A stretch of 38,546 bases of DNA from Acidobacteriota bacterium (lineage in GTDB: Bacteria > Acidobacteriota > Vicinamibacteria > Vicinamibacterales > UBA2999): the NCBI GenBank assembly GCA_027622905.1, contig JAQBVV010000016.1, positions 1 through 38,546 on the forward strand, written 5' to 3'. A program made the position numbers and the translations under genes. Every line of letters starts with the position of its first letter. Positions within the stretch are counted from its first letter, which is position 1. The notes beneath the pieces were generated by a model. That model did not search any database. It worked only from the letters and a program-made list of their open reading frames with translations, and was not told the origin of the DNA. Shown here one piece after another: positions 1 through 10,797 of this stretch.

Positions 1-290
1 TTCCTGGCGAATCCGACCGCCGCAGGCGTGGGTTCTCCGGCGGGCGTGAACGCCGCGGAGACCGGTGGCCCCGTCACGACCTCTTCGAAATCGGTCTGGT
101 GGTCGGCGAGCTTCGCGACGCGCGCCGTCAGTCGTCGTGGCGTACTGAAGCTCTCCGCCGGCGCCTGCGGCGTGAGCCGCGCGGCCTTCAGACGTGCGTC
201 AAGGTGTCGGGCGAGTTGCGCCGTCAGTCCGGGGAGCCATCCCGCCGGAAGCTCCTCGGTCCCGATCTCGATCAGCAGTTCGCGGTCCAT
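1..290 (-). CDS. glyS: Glycyl-tRNA synthetase beta subunit, N-terminal part (runs off window start)
   Basis: Reverse frame reads MDRELLIEIGTEELPAGWLPGLTAQLARHLDARL..., typical GlyS N-terminus, directly downstream of glyQ. Confidence 0.9.
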   Translation of the reverse strand, partial: MDRELLIEIGTEELPAGWLPGLTAQLARHLDARLKAARLTPQAPAESFSTPRRLTARVAKLADHQTDFEEVVTGPPVSAAFTPAGEPTPAAVGFAR

Positions 291-293
291 GCC

Positions 294-1208
294 CTAGGTC
301 GCCTCTTCCGCCGCCGGGGTGCCTGCCGCGCCGACGTCGGGCGACGGGGGGGCGGACGATTCGACGTACGCCGCAGCGATGCCGACCGCGAGCTGTCGCA
401 CGCGAAGGATGTAGGTCGTGCGCTCCGTCACACCAATGCTGCCGCTGGAATCAAGCACGTTGAACAGATGCGAACATTTGAGACAGTGCTCGAGGGCTGG
501 TCCCACCAGGCCGGACGCGAGCAACTGCTCAGAGAATCCGAAGTACTGGTCGAACAGGTTGCGATGCAGCGAGGCGAACTCCCCGGCCGGCATGTCGACC
601 TGGCCAAAGGCGTACTTCGATTGCTCGATCTCCTCCCGCAGTCGCACCTCGCCGTACTTCACACCCCCACCCCATTCCAGGTCGAAGACGTTGTCCACGC
701 GCTGCAGAAACATCGCGATCCGCTCGAGTCCGTACGTGATCTCGCACGCGATAGGCGCCAGATCGATGCCACCCACCTGCTGAAAGTATGTGAACTGGGT
801 GATCTCCAGGCCGTCCAGCATGACCTGCCAGCCGATTCCCCAGGCGCCGAGCGTCGGCGACTCCCAGTTGTCCTCTTCGAACCGGATGTCGTGCTGCCGC
901 GGGTTGATGCCACAGGCCTCGAGGCTGTCGAGGTAGATCTGCTGGACGTCGTCCGGCGACGGCTTCAGGATGACCTGATACTGGTGGTGCTTGAACAGGC
1001 GGTTCGGGTTCTGACCAAACCGGCCGTCGTCCGGCCGGCGGGACGGCTGCACGTACGCCACGCTCCACGGCTCCGGCCCGAGCACGCGAAACAGTGTTTC
1101 AGGATGCGACGTGCCGGCACCTACTTCCAGATCGAGGGGCTGCTGCAGTAGACATCCGTGCGACGCCCAGTAGGCTGAGAGCTTGAGGATGAGATCCTGA
1201 AATGTCAC
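294..1208 (-). CDS. glyQ: Glycyl-tRNA synthetase alpha subunit
   Basis: [48 protein letters not shown]... is canonical GlyQ. Confidence 0.97.
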   Translation of the reverse strand: MTFQDLILKLSAYWASHGCLLQQPLDLEVGAGTSHPETLFRVLGPEPWSVAYVQPSRRPDDGRFGQNPNRLFKHHQYQVILKPSPDDVQQIYLDSLEACGINPRQHDIRFEEDNWESPTLGAWGIGWQVMLDGLEITQFTYFQQVGGIDLAPIACEITYGLERIAMFLQRVDNVFDLEWGGGVKYGEVRLREEIEQSKYAFGQVDMPAGEFASLHRNLFDQYFGFSEQLLASGLVGPALEHCLKCSHLFNVLDSSGSIGVTERTTYILRVRQLAVGIAAAYVESSAPPSPDVGAAGTPAAEEAT

Positions 1209-1229
1209 AACGGCGGCAGTCTCACATTT

Positions 1230-1958
1230 CTAATTGTGGCGGCGGAGTTCGCGCAGTACGCGGTCCGATCGCAATGTCTTCTCCAGATGCGTGGCGATCA
1301 GTCCACGGTGCACCTGCTCCAGTTCCCTGAGCGCGCGTCCCTCGGCCGGCAGCTCGCCCGCCCGATCGGGCCCGAGACTGCGCGACGCCGCCAGAAACGC
1401 CATCGCCGCGTCCGACAGCGTGCCGCGCGCCTCCGGGTAGACCCCCTGCAGCCGGAGGAGCCAGTACTCGAAGTACCGCGCGAGCGGCTCAGCCGGCGCA
1501 CCGGCCCCCAGCGCGTGGAGCATCGAGGCCCCCAGGCGATAGAGGCGCTCGTCGGCGTCCGCCTCCTGGGCCCACTCATCGAGCAGTTCCGCAAAGTACC
1601 CGACGTATCCTAACGCGTCGGCGTCGACCGCGCGCGTCGTCTCCGGTGCCGCCCCGCTCGTGGAGGCATCCCTGGCCGTCGTCCGCCCCTGGGTCGCGGG
1701 ACCGATCAATCCCAGCGGCGACCGGATCGACTCGGCGAAGTTCAGCCCGACCAGCTCGCGTCGCTCCTTCTCAAAGTACGCCACGCGAGCTTCCGTGAGC
1801 GGCTCCAGGGCGCCGACAAACGGCGACCTTGCCCGCCTGGCCCCTTTGGCCACCCCCCGCTTCTTCCCCCGATCGCGGGTCAGGAACACGACGATACGGT
1901 CAGATTCACCGAGCTTATATGTGCGGAGGATCAGCGCATCGGCGTGGTACAGCGGCAC
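1230..1958 (-). CDS. recO: DNA repair protein RecO
   Basis: MPLYHADALILRTYKLGESDRIVVFLTRDRGKKRGVAKGARR..., RecO N-terminal OB fold. Confidence 0.92.
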   Translation of the reverse strand: MPLYHADALILRTYKLGESDRIVVFLTRDRGKKRGVAKGARRARSPFVGALEPLTEARVAYFEKERRELVGLNFAESIRSPLGLIGPATQGRTTARDASTSGAAPETTRAVDADALGYVGYFAELLDEWAQEADADERLYRLGASMLHALGAGAPAEPLARYFEYWLLRLQGVYPEARGTLSDAAMAFLAASRSLGPDRAGELPAEGRALRELEQVHRGLIATHLEKTLRSDRVLRELRRHN

Positions 1959-2001
1959 AGAGTAGTCTGGCGTCTAGTGTACTTCCACCGCAGAGGGTCC
2001 G

Positions 2002-3375
2002 TCAGGCCATCGGCACGAGGTATCGCAGGAAGAGCGTGGCCAGGCCCAGAAACGAGAAGAACCCGAACACGTCGGTCAGTGTCGTGATGAACACCGACGA
2101 GGCCAGCGCGGGATCGATGTTCGCGGCCCGCAGACCCAGCGGCACCAGCGTACCCGCGGTTGCCGCCACGAACATGTTGATGATCATCGCCGCACACAGA
2201 ATCAGGCCCAGCACCGGGTTGCCTCTCGTGCCCCAGGCCACCAGGGCCGCGATCAAGCCGAGGACGACGCCATTGCCCAGGCCGACGATCGCCTCCTTCA
2301 CCAGCGCCTGGCGGGAGTTGCCCCAGGTCAGTTCGCCGAGCGCGATACCGCGCACGATCACCGTGAGCGTCTGCGTGGCGGCGTTGCCACCCATGCCCGC
2401 CACGATCGGCATGAACACCGCCAGCGCCGTGATGCGCTCGATGGTCCCCTCGAAGAGCGCCACGACAGAGGCTGCCATGAACGCCGTCGCGAGATTCACA
2501 CCCAGCCATGGCAGCCGCTTGCGAAGCGACTCGCGCGCGGGCGTGAACGCCCGTTCATCGCCGGCGACACCGGCAAGCCGATAGATATCTTCGGTCGCCT
2601 CGTCCTTGATGACGTCGATGATGTCATCCACCGTGATGACGCCGACCAGCTTGTTTTCCTCGTCCACCACTGGAATCGCCAGCAGGTTGTACGAGGCGAC
2701 CTGCTGGGCCACCTCCTCCTGGTCGGTCTCCACCCGCGCACTGATCAGATCGGCCGTCATGATCCGCTTGAGCGGCGTCTCCGGCGACACGAGCAGCAGT
2801 CGGCGCAGCGACGTCACCCCCACCAGATGGCGACGCTCGTCGACGACGTAGAGATAGAAGACCATCTCGACGTCGCGGTTGGTCTGGAGCTCGGTGATCG
2901 CCTCGCCGACCGTCATCTCCTCGTCGAGGGCGAAGACGTGCGGGTTCATGATGCGGCCGGCTGTCTGCTCCTGGTACTCGAGCAGGTGCTCGACAACGCC
3001 AGACTCGTCGGGCCGCATCAGGTCGAGCACCGCAGCGGACAGCTCGTCCGGCAGGTGGTCGATCAGCGCTGCCGCATCGTCCGACGGGATCTCCTGGGCA
3101 AGCTTCGCGATCTCTTCGGCCGGACGGGTGGCCAGCAGCGTGGCGCCCGCCTCCGGACCCAGTTCGGAGACGGCCTCCATGGCAAGCCGGCCGTTCCGAT
3201 CGGCGAGCAGCGTGAACGTGGCCTGGCGATCCTTCTCCGGGAATTCGCTGAAGATCTGGGCGAGGTCGGCGGGGTGCTGCTTCTGCAGCAGGTTCAGCAG
3301 GTTGGCGGTCGCACCGATGCGCAGCAGTCGCTTGACCGAGTCAAGCACGAGATCGATTCTTCGCTGCGGCGCCAT
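2002..3375 (-). CDS. mgtE: Magnesium transporter MgtE
   Basis: MgtE N domain, CBS pair (VGVTSLRRLLL..., VGVITVDDIIDVIKDEATEDIYRLAGV) and the C-terminal membrane domain. Confidence 0.95.
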   Translation of the reverse strand: MAPQRRIDLVLDSVKRLLRIGATANLLNLLQKQHPADLAQIFSEFPEKDRQATFTLLADRNGRLAMEAVSELGPEAGATLLATRPAEEIAKLAQEIPSDDAAALIDHLPDELSAAVLDLMRPDESGVVEHLLEYQEQTAGRIMNPHVFALDEEMTVGEAITELQTNRDVEMVFYLYVVDERRHLVGVTSLRRLLLVSPETPLKRIMTADLISARVETDQEEVAQQVASYNLLAIPVVDEENKLVGVITVDDIIDVIKDEATEDIYRLAGVAGDERAFTPARESLRKRLPWLGVNLATAFMAASVVALFEGTIERITALAVFMPIVAGMGGNAATQTLTVIVRGIALGELTWGNSRQALVKEAIVGLGNGVVLGLIAALVAWGTRGNPVLGLILCAAMIINMFVAATAGTLVPLGLRAANIDPALASSVFITTLTDVFGFFSFLGLATLFLRYLVPMA

Positions 3376-3541
3376 GGCATGAGTCCTTCAGGCACGGGTA
3401 AACAGGTCAATTTAGCACGCGGGACGGTGCGCTCGACACTGCTTTTCTGTTCTCTGCTTCTGTGCTCGTCTGCGCCCTTCGACCAGGACCGCCCCGCCCG
3501 CGGTGCCGGTCGACGCGGTCGGCCGCGGCGGAATCCGACCG

Positions 3542-4438
3542 CTAGGAACGCGCCCGGTCCTGCAGGCCCATGTCATCCAGGACGCGATCGTTGTCGCGCC
3601 ATTCGGACTTCACTTTGACGTGCAGGTCCAGGTACACCCGGGTATTCAGGAACCGTTCGAGCTCGATTCGCGCCGCCGACCCGATCTGCTTGATCATGGC
3701 CCCGGCCTTGCCGATGACGATCGGCTTCTGTGAGCTCCGCTCCACGAGAATGGTGCAATAGACCGCGACGACCTTGTCGGAGTCGCCGTCGGCCACTCGA
3801 TCGACGACCACCGCGGTCGAGAACGGTAACTCGGCGTGCGTGAGGCGAAGCACCTGTTCCCGCACGATCTCGCTCACGAAGAACCGGTCCGGTTGATCGG
3901 TCACGTAGTCGGCCGGATAGAACGGGGCACCCTCAGGCAGATACTTGAGAAACAGCATCTCCAGCAGATCGACGTTCGTGCCATCGGCCGCTGAAATCGG
4001 CGCGATCTCGACAAACGGGTGCGCCTGCCTGTAGCGGTCCATGATCGGCAGCAGCCTGGCCTTCGCGATCAGATCCACCTTGTTCAGGGCCAGCATCACC
4101 GGGACCTTCACGCCTCTCAGCAGCCCGATCAGATGACGGTCACCCGGCCCCTCCTTCGCCGAGGCATCCACCACGAGCGTGAGCACATCGACGTCACGCA
4201 TCGCATCGAGCGCCACGTCAACCATGCGCACGTTCATGCGGTGCGTCGGCTTGTGTACTCCCGGCGTGTCGACGAAGACCACCTGCCCGTCGTCGTAGTG
4301 CTTGACGCCCACGATGCGGGTTCGCGTCGTCTGCGGCTTGTCGGACACGATGGCCAGCTTGTGGCCGACGATGCGATTCAGCAGCGTCGACTTGCCGGCG
4401 TTCGGGCGTCCGATGAACGAGACGAAGCCAGCCTTCAC
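3542..4438 (-). CDS. era: GTPase Era
   Basis: GRPNAGKSTLLN, DTPGVHKP, NKVD motifs and C-terminal KH domain (VIGKAGAMIKQIGSAARIELE). Confidence 0.96.
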   Translation of the reverse strand: MKAGFVSFIGRPNAGKSTLLNRIVGHKLAIVSDKPQTTRTRIVGVKHYDDGQVVFVDTPGVHKPTHRMNVRMVDVALDAMRDVDVLTLVVDASAKEGPGDRHLIGLLRGVKVPVMLALNKVDLIAKARLLPIMDRYRQAHPFVEIAPISAADGTNVDLLEMLFLKYLPEGAPFYPADYVTDQPDRFFVSEIVREQVLRLTHAELPFSTAVVVDRVADGDSDKVVAVYCTILVERSSQKPIVIGKAGAMIKQIGSAARIELERFLNTRVYLDLHVKVKSEWRDNDRVLDDMGLQDRARS

Positions 4439-4447
4439 GCGTCGCTG

Positions 4448-5686
4448 CTACTCCGGGGCCTCGACGGCACCGGCGCGCTGCACGCGCACTTTCGTGATCC
4501 GCCGACGCTCCACCTCGACGACCTCGACCGCGAGACCATCGACCTCGAACGTCTCACCGACGTACGGAATCCGACCAAGATGCGCTAGCAGATACCCGCC
4601 AACCGTCTCGAATCCCTCGCGCTCGATCCGCACGCCCAGACGGTCCTTGACTTCGTCAACAGCGACCTTGCCGTCGAACACGAACACCCCGTCCCCTTCG
4701 TCGGTGACGGTATCGCTTTCGACGTCGAACTCATCGCGAATCTCGCCGACGATTTCCTCCAGCAAGTCCTCCACCGTGATCAGGCCCGCCGTGCCGCCAT
4801 GCTCGTCAACGACGATCGCCGTCTGCGCCTGGCGGCGCTGCATCTCCTTGAGCAGTTCAGCACCCCGCTTGCTCTCGGGCACCATGTACGCCGACCGCAT
4901 CAGCGTGGTCAGCGGCGGCCTGGCATCCGGCGGCAGCGCGGCCAGATCCTTGACGAAGACAATGCCGACGATGTTGTCCAGGCTTCCCCTGTAGACGGGA
5001 ATCCGCGAGTACTGCTCCTCCCGGAACAACGTCCGCAGATCATCGATGGATGACTCGGCCCGGATCGCGACGATATCGGGACGCGGTGTCATGACCTCGC
5101 GCACCACGGTCTCGGTGAAATCAACGATCGACTGAAGCAGTTCGCGGCCCTCGGCTTCCGAGATCGTCCCCTCGGTGTCCTGCTCGTCAGGGAGGCTGGC
5201 TCCATTCGACGCCGGGCTTGCGTCACCGCCATGGCCCACCGCCTCACGATCGCCGCGCGCGCCCGACATCTCGCTGAGCAGGCGCGTCAGGGGACGCATG
5301 GCCCGCTCGAGAGGATGGAACACCACCAGGAGGAGGTCGAGGGCCTTCTCCGGACTGCGACGCGTCAGAAGCATCGGCAGCAGGTGCTCGCAGACCGTCA
5401 CGAATGCGATCAGCGACACGCAGAAGGTCGCCACGGCCAGCGCATCGTTCACCGTGCTGAGCCTGGCGATCAGCACGCCTGCCAGCACGGTACACAGCCC
5501 GATCAGGATCCGAACGGGTATGAAGAGCTGGAGCGGGTCGTCCAGGTACGGACCGAGCCGATCGTCGCGCCCTCCCCGTTCAGCCATCAGCCGCAGCGAC
5601 AAGCGCATCAACGCGCTGAACGCGGCCTGCACTGACCCGAGGAACACCGTCACGCAGGCGATGAGGAATAGGGAAAGTGGCGTCAC
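4448..5686 (-). CDS. Hemolysin/CorC family protein (CNNM, CBS pair and CorC_HlyC domains)
   Basis: TETVVREVMTPRPDIVAI..., IVVDEHGGTAGLITVEDLLEEIVGEIRDEFD; N-terminal membrane segments. Confidence 0.92.
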   Translation of the reverse strand: MTPLSLFLIACVTVFLGSVQAAFSALMRLSLRLMAERGGRDDRLGPYLDDPLQLFIPVRILIGLCTVLAGVLIARLSTVNDALAVATFCVSLIAFVTVCEHLLPMLLTRRSPEKALDLLLVVFHPLERAMRPLTRLLSEMSGARGDREAVGHGGDASPASNGASLPDEQDTEGTISEAEGRELLQSIVDFTETVVREVMTPRPDIVAIRAESSIDDLRTLFREEQYSRIPVYRGSLDNIVGIVFVKDLAALPPDARPPLTTLMRSAYMVPESKRGAELLKEMQRRQAQTAIVVDEHGGTAGLITVEDLLEEIVGEIRDEFDVESDTVTDEGDGVFVFDGKVAVDEVKDRLGVRIEREGFETVGGYLLAHLGRIPYVGETFEVDGLAVEVVEVERRRITKVRVQRAGAVEAPE

Positions 5687-6159
5687 CGATGTCTCTCGAT
5701 CAAGCCTTCGCGCAACCCGCCGCGACGACGCAATCTCGCTTCGGCGCGCGCCATCCGACCATCGTCATGTTCGTGATCATACCCAAGCAGATGCAGAAGG
5801 CCATGCAGCGCCAGCACGCGCAGTTCCGTCTGGAGGGTATGGCCCGCGGCGCGAGCCTGCCGCCCGGCCACGCCTGCCGCGATCACGATGTCGCCGAGAC
5901 ACCCGGGGTCGCCAGACGGAAACGACAGCACATCCGTGGCTTGGTCCTGCTGTCGATACACGCGATTCAACCGACGGACACGATAATCAGACACGATGGC
6001 GACCACGACGGTGCCTCGAGCGCGGGCCGGTGCGATCGTCCGCAGCCACGTGGCGAGTCCGGGAGACCGGGTCGCACCGTCAGCAACGACCTCGACCATG
6101 ACGCGCGGCGGCACCGCGGGCCGGGCTGGGCGACGTGGGCGTCCAGTCCGGTCAGTCAT
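5683..6159 (-). CDS. ybeY: Endoribonuclease YbeY / rRNA maturation factor
   Basis: VLALHGLLHLLGYDHEHDDGRM metal-binding motif; located next to phoH. Confidence 0.93.
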   Translation of the reverse strand: MTDRTGRPRRPARPAVPPRVMVEVVADGATRSPGLATWLRTIAPARARGTVVVAIVSDYRVRRLNRVYRQQDQATDVLSFPSGDPGCLGDIVIAAGVAGRQARAAGHTLQTELRVLALHGLLHLLGYDHEHDDGRMARAEARLRRRGGLREGLIERHR

Positions 6160-7118
6160 GCATCCTTCGGCGAACCAGCGGCCGTAAACGACTCGTAGGC
6201 CCGGACGATCTGCTGCACGAGCTTGTGGCGCACGACATCCGTATCGTCGAAGCGCACGAAACCGATCCCCTCGACCCCCGCGACGACATGCAGCGCCTCC
6301 ACCAGGCCCGACATACGCATGCTGGGCAAATCGATCTGGGTGATGTCACCGGTCACCACCGCCTTGGAGCCGAATCCAAGCCGCGTGAGAAACATCTTCA
6401 TCTGTTCGGACGTGGTGTTCTGGGCCTCGTCCAGAATCACGAACGCGTCATTCAGCGTCCGCCCCCGCATGAATGCGATCGGCGCCAACTCGATGACACC
6501 GCGCTCGATCAGCCGCCCGGCCTTCTCGGCGTCCATCATGTCGAAGAGCGCATCGTACAGCGGGCGCAGATACGGATTGACCTTCTCCTGCAGGTCTCCA
6601 GGCAGGAAGCCGAGCTTCTCGCCGGCCTCGACGGCCGGTCGCGCGAGGATGATGCGGCTGACCTTCTTGGCAATCAGGTAGTTCACCGCCTGCGCCATGG
6701 CGAGGTACGTCTTGCCGGTGCCGGCCGGACCTACGCCGAACACGATGTCGAACCGCTCGATCGCGTCGAGGTACGTGCGCTGGTTGACGCTCTTCGGGTT
6801 GACCCGGCGACGGGTGCCCTGGCGCTGCCCATCCTTGACGAAGTAATCGCGCAGATCCAGATCCGAGTTCCCGGCGACCAGCTGCGCGGCCGTCTGCACG
6901 TCGCCATTGGCCAGGGCATAACCCTCCGAGAGCAACGCACCCAGCTGGTCGAACAGGCGCTGCGCCCGCTGCTCGCCGTCACGCTTCCCGCGAACCGTCA
7001 GTTCCGATCCCTGCGTGCGGATCTGCACGTGCAGCAGCGTTTCGATGTACCGGAGATTGACGTCGTGCGCGCCGTAGAGCGTCTCGATACCCTCGCTGGG
7101 CAGGGCGATCTTTCTCAT
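6156..7118 (-). CDS. phoH: PhoH family ATPase
   Basis: GPAGTGKTYLAMAQAVNYL, ILDEAQNTTSEQMKMFLTRLGFGSKAVVTGDITQIDLP. Start placed at MRKIALPSEG rather than the longer ORF start at 7181. Confidence 0.92.
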   Translation of the reverse strand: MRKIALPSEGIETLYGAHDVNLRYIETLLHVQIRTQGSELTVRGKRDGEQRAQRLFDQLGALLSEGYALANGDVQTAAQLVAGNSDLDLRDYFVKDGQRQGTRRRVNPKSVNQRTYLDAIERFDIVFGVGPAGTGKTYLAMAQAVNYLIAKKVSRIILARPAVEAGEKLGFLPGDLQEKVNPYLRPLYDALFDMMDAEKAGRLIERGVIELAPIAFMRGRTLNDAFVILDEAQNTTSEQMKMFLTRLGFGSKAVVTGDITQIDLPSMRMSGLVEALHVVAGVEGIGFVRFDDTDVVRHKLVQQIVRAYESFTAAGSPKDA

Positions 7119-8890
7119 ACCTTGGGCACGAGATGCAGTTCCCGGAGTTGCTTGGCGTCGACCGGCGACGGCGCCGAGCACATCAGATCCACGGCGGCCG
7201 CGGTCTTCGGGAACGCAATGACTTCGCGAATCGACTGCTCGCCCGCCAGCGTCTGGATGATCCGGTCGAGGCCGAGCGCGATCCCGCCGTGCGGCGGCGT
7301 GCCGTACTCCAGGGCCTCGAGAAAGAAGCCGAACCGCAGCTTGGCCTCATCAGGGCCGATATTGAGCAACGAGAACACCTGCCGCTGCACGGCTGCGTCG
7401 TGAATTCTGATGCTCCCCCCGCCGATCTCGCTGCCATTCAGCACGAGGTCGTAGGCCTTGGCGCGCACGCGCCCCGGCTCGGTCTCGAGCAGCGCGACAT
7501 CGTCCTCGTGCGGCGATGTGAACGGATGGTGCATCGAGTTGTATCGGCGTGCCTCCGGATCCCACTCCAGCAGCGGGAAGTCCACCACCCAGACGAACGC
7601 GTACGCATCCGGATCCAGCAGGCCCTTCTGGCGAGCCAGCGCCAGCCGCAGCTTCCCGAGCAACGTGGATGTGGCATCCGGCTCCCCGGCCGCCACCAGG
7701 ACGAGTTCGCCCGGGCCTGCCGATGCCGCGTCGAGCAGGCCCACGACCTCTGCCTCGCCCAGCGCCTTCATCACCGAGCTGGTGACCGTCCCATCGTCCG
7801 CACGGCGCGCCCAGACCAATCCGGCCGCACCCATCTGCTTGGCCCGGTCGACGATCCCGTCGACTTCGCTTCTGGAGTATCCGCCGGCGTGCTTCACGAC
7901 GAAGCCCCGCACGGTGCCTCCTCCCGCGACGATCTCGCGGAACACGCGAAAGCCCGACTCCCTGAACAGGCCGCCGAAGTCCTGGATCGGCATGCCGCAG
8001 CGCAGATCGGGCTTGTCGGAGCCGTAGGTGGCCATCGCATCCGCGTACGCCATGCGCTGAAACGGCGCGGAGACCGACTTCCCTACCACCGCGCACACCT
8101 CGACCATCAGCGGCTCGATCATGTCGAAGATCGTCTCTGGCCGGGCGAACGACATCTCCACGTCGACCTGCGTGAACTCGGGCTGCCGGTCGGCCCTGAG
8201 GTCCTCATCCCGGAAGCAGCGGCAGATCTGCACGTAGCGGTCGACGCCGGACATCATCAGAAGCTGCTTGAACAGCTGCGGCGACTGCGGCAGCGCAAAG
8301 AACTCGCCCGCATGGACGCGGCTGGGCACCAGATAGTCGCGGGCCCCCTCGGGGGTCGACTTGGTGAGAATCGGGGTCTCGATATCCCAGAAGCCGTTCT
8401 CGTCGAAATACCGGCGGATGGTCGCGGTGACGCGGTGCCGGAGCCCCATGTTGGCCTGCAGCCGTGGACGCCGCAGGTCGAGGTAGCGGTACTTCAGTCG
8501 CACGTCCTCGGAGACCGCCGTATCGTCAGCGATCGGGAACGGCGGCGTCTTCGCCTCGTTGAGCAGTGTCAACCGGCGCACGACCACTTCCACCTCCCCG
8601 GTGGCGAGCTTCTCGTTCACCGTGTCGGCCGACCGCCGTCGCACCTGCCCCTCCACGCCGATGACGAACTCCGACCGAAGGCGCTTGGCCTTGGTCATCA
8701 GGGCCTCATCGTCTTTGTCGAAGACGACCTGCGTGAGACCCGCACGGTCGCGCACATCGACAAACAGCACGCCGCCAAGATCGCGCACCCGGTGCACCCA
8801 GCCGAGGAGGACCACGTCCGCCCCGACATCCCCGAGTCGCAAGTCATTGCCGGTGTGCGTCCGCGTCAGTTCGCCCAGCTGCTCAGCCAC
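7115..8890 (-). CDS. aspS: Aspartyl-tRNA synthetase
   Basis: Class II aaRS motifs: RYLDLRRPRLQANM, FRDEDLRADRQPEFTQVDVEMSF, GGIALGLDRIIQTLAGEQSIREVIAFPKT. Confidence 0.97.
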   Translation of the reverse strand: MAEQLGELTRTHTGNDLRLGDVGADVVLLGWVHRVRDLGGVLFVDVRDRAGLTQVVFDKDDEALMTKAKRLRSEFVIGVEGQVRRRSADTVNEKLATGEVEVVVRRLTLLNEAKTPPFPIADDTAVSEDVRLKYRYLDLRRPRLQANMGLRHRVTATIRRYFDENGFWDIETPILTKSTPEGARDYLVPSRVHAGEFFALPQSPQLFKQLLMMSGVDRYVQICRCFRDEDLRADRQPEFTQVDVEMSFARPETIFDMIEPLMVEVCAVVGKSVSAPFQRMAYADAMATYGSDKPDLRCGMPIQDFGGLFRESGFRVFREIVAGGGTVRGFVVKHAGGYSRSEVDGIVDRAKQMGAAGLVWARRADDGTVTSSVMKALGEAEVVGLLDAASAGPGELVLVAAGEPDATSTLLGKLRLALARQKGLLDPDAYAFVWVVDFPLLEWDPEARRYNSMHHPFTSPHEDDVALLETEPGRVRAKAYDLVLNGSEIGGGSIRIHDAAVQRQVFSLLNIGPDEAKLRFGFFLEALEYGTPPHGGIALGLDRIIQTLAGEQSIREVIAFPKTAAAVDLMCSAPSPVDAKQLRELHLVPKV

Positions 8891-10211
8891 GTTCTTTCAA
8901 CGCCTCAAGAATGGCGGCTCCGGCCGCCGATTGTTCGTAGGTGTGCTGCGTCTGCGCAGCCAGATCCTTCACGGTCACCGTGCCTGCTGTGATCTCGTCC
9001 TCACCCAGCAGGGCCACGAACGGCACGCCGCGTCCGTCAGCGTACTTGATCTGTTTCCCGAGCTTCTCCGCCTCCGGATACACCAGGACTCGCAGCCCGC
9101 AGGCCCGCATCTGGTCGGCCACGCGCAACGCATGCGATGCGGTGGACATGTCGAACATCGCCACCATCACGTCGGCCGGGGCATTCGCCAGCGCCGGGGG
9201 GAACATGCCGCGCTCGGCCATGACGACGAGGATGCGCTCGAGACCCAGCGAAAACCCGCAGGCCGGGATCTCCTGTCCCGAGAACATCCCGATCAGATGG
9301 TCGTACCGTCCCCCGCCACCAAGACTGCCTGGCAGGTCGGCCACCGACACCTCCATGATCGCACCGGTGTAGTACGACAAACCGCGTGCCAGACTGGGAT
9401 CCACACGCATACTGCTCGCCGCGCGCGTGCCGCCGACGAGTCGCACGATCGCCCGCAGATTGTCGAGCGCCGACTGCCCGGGCTCACTGCGAACGTGGGT
9501 CGCCAGCCTGTCCAGCTCTGCGTCGCAACTGCGCGCAGTCGCGTCGGTGCCCGGCCGCAGGTCGAAACACGACAGCAGGGCCGCCCGCGCCTCGGGCTCG
9601 ATGCCCCTCGCGGTGAGTTCGCCCTCCACGCCATCGGCGCCGATCTTGTCGAGCTTGTCGATCGCGACCAGCGCCGGGCCGTGGAGTCCCTCGGCGACAC
9701 CCGCGGCGTCCAGCAGCGCGGTCAGCACGCGCCGGTCGTTGAGCCGGATCACGAAATCACTGAACCCGAGCTCGGTCAGCACGTCGGACACCGCCGTGCA
9801 CAGCTCGGCCTCCACCACCGGCGAGGTCGACCCCAGCAGGTCCACGTCGCACTGATAGAACTCGCGGAAGCGGCCGCGCGCCGGGCGATCGGCACGCCAG
9901 ACCGGTTGAATCTGATACCGCCGGAACAGCCGCGGCAGCTTCGCCTGGTGCTGGGCGACAACCCGCGCCAGCGGTACCGTCAGGTCGTACCGGAGCGCGA
10001 GGTCGGCCTCCCCGGTCTTCTCGTGCTCGCCTCGCTTGAGGATCTTGAAGATGAGCTGGCTGCCTTCGTCCCCGTACTTGCCGAGGAGCGTCGCCAGGTT
10101 CTCGACGGCCGGCGTCTCCAGCGGCTCGAACCCGTAGCGCTGGTAGACGCGCGTGATGACGCCGATGACGTACTCGCGGCGCCGCACGTCCTCCGGCAGG
10201 AAATCGCGCAT
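8883..10211 (-). CDS. hisS: Histidyl-tRNA synthetase
   Basis: MRDFLPEDVRRREYV..., LALRYDLTVPLARVVA, RAD(R)PARGRFREFYQCDVD, GLSYYTGAIMEV. Confidence 0.96.
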   Translation of the reverse strand: MRDFLPEDVRRREYVIGVITRVYQRYGFEPLETPAVENLATLLGKYGDEGSQLIFKILKRGEHEKTGEADLALRYDLTVPLARVVAQHQAKLPRLFRRYQIQPVWRADRPARGRFREFYQCDVDLLGSTSPVVEAELCTAVSDVLTELGFSDFVIRLNDRRVLTALLDAAGVAEGLHGPALVAIDKLDKIGADGVEGELTARGIEPEARAALLSCFDLRPGTDATARSCDAELDRLATHVRSEPGQSALDNLRAIVRLVGGTRAASSMRVDPSLARGLSYYTGAIMEVSVADLPGSLGGGGRYDHLIGMFSGQEIPACGFSLGLERILVVMAERGMFPPALANAPADVMVAMFDMSTASHALRVADQMRACGLRVLVYPEAEKLGKQIKYADGRGVPFVALLGEDEITAGTVTVKDLAAQTQHTYEQSAAGAAILEALKERG

Positions 10212-10248
10212 GCCGCGCGCCGGCTCTGTTCGGGGTTTGGCGCTCGTT

Positions 10249-10770
10249 CTAGACAGAAGGCTGCTCAGTCTGAAAGTCGAGGCGATAGCGCACGTAATTC
10301 TCCGCGTACCACAAGATGGATGCGTCTTCCTCCGGCGTCAGGGCGCGCCGGACCTTCCCCGGCAATCCCATCACCATCGACCCTGGAGGGACAACGAACC
10401 CCTCAGGCACCAGCGTGCCGGCCGCGACGATCGAGCCGGTACCGATGTGGCATCCGTTGAGCAGGATGGCTCCCATCCCGATCAGGCATCGGTCTTCGAT
10501 GGTGCACCCGTGAATCACGGCGCTGTGTCCGATCGTGACGTCATTGCCGACCACCGTGGGATGGGTGTCGCGCATCACATGCACGAGTGTCAGATCCTGG
10601 ATATTGGAGCGGGCACCGACGCGGACATCGTTGACGTCGCCGCGGACCACGACGTTCATCCAGACGCCGCTCTCCGGTCCAATCGTCACGTTACCGATGA
10701 CCTGTGCGCTGGTATCCACAAACGCCGAAGCGTCAACCCGTGGCGAAACACCGCGATGCGACCGAAGCAT
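10249..10770 (-). CDS. Gamma carbonic anhydrase family protein (left-handed beta-helix)
   Basis: VIGNVTIGPESGVWMNVVVRGDVNDVRVGARSNIQDLTLVHVMRDTHPTVVGNDVTIGHSAVIHGCTI hexapeptide repeats. Confidence 0.92.
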   Translation of the reverse strand: MLRSHRGVSPRVDASAFVDTSAQVIGNVTIGPESGVWMNVVVRGDVNDVRVGARSNIQDLTLVHVMRDTHPTVVGNDVTIGHSAVIHGCTIEDRCLIGMGAILLNGCHIGTGSIVAAGTLVPEGFVVPPGSMVMGLPGKVRRALTPEEDASILWYAENYVRYRLDFQTEQPSV

Positions 10771-10797
10771 GTCTGGATTATAAGAGGTGGCTGGCTG

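Noticed and set aside
99-1151. 350-aa plus-strand ORF opposite glyQ
   Set aside because: Antisense to clear GlyQ/GlyS coding sequence.
7133-8992. 619-aa plus-strand ORF opposite aspS
   Set aside because: Antisense ORF produced by high-GC codon bias; the opposite frame is unambiguous AspS.
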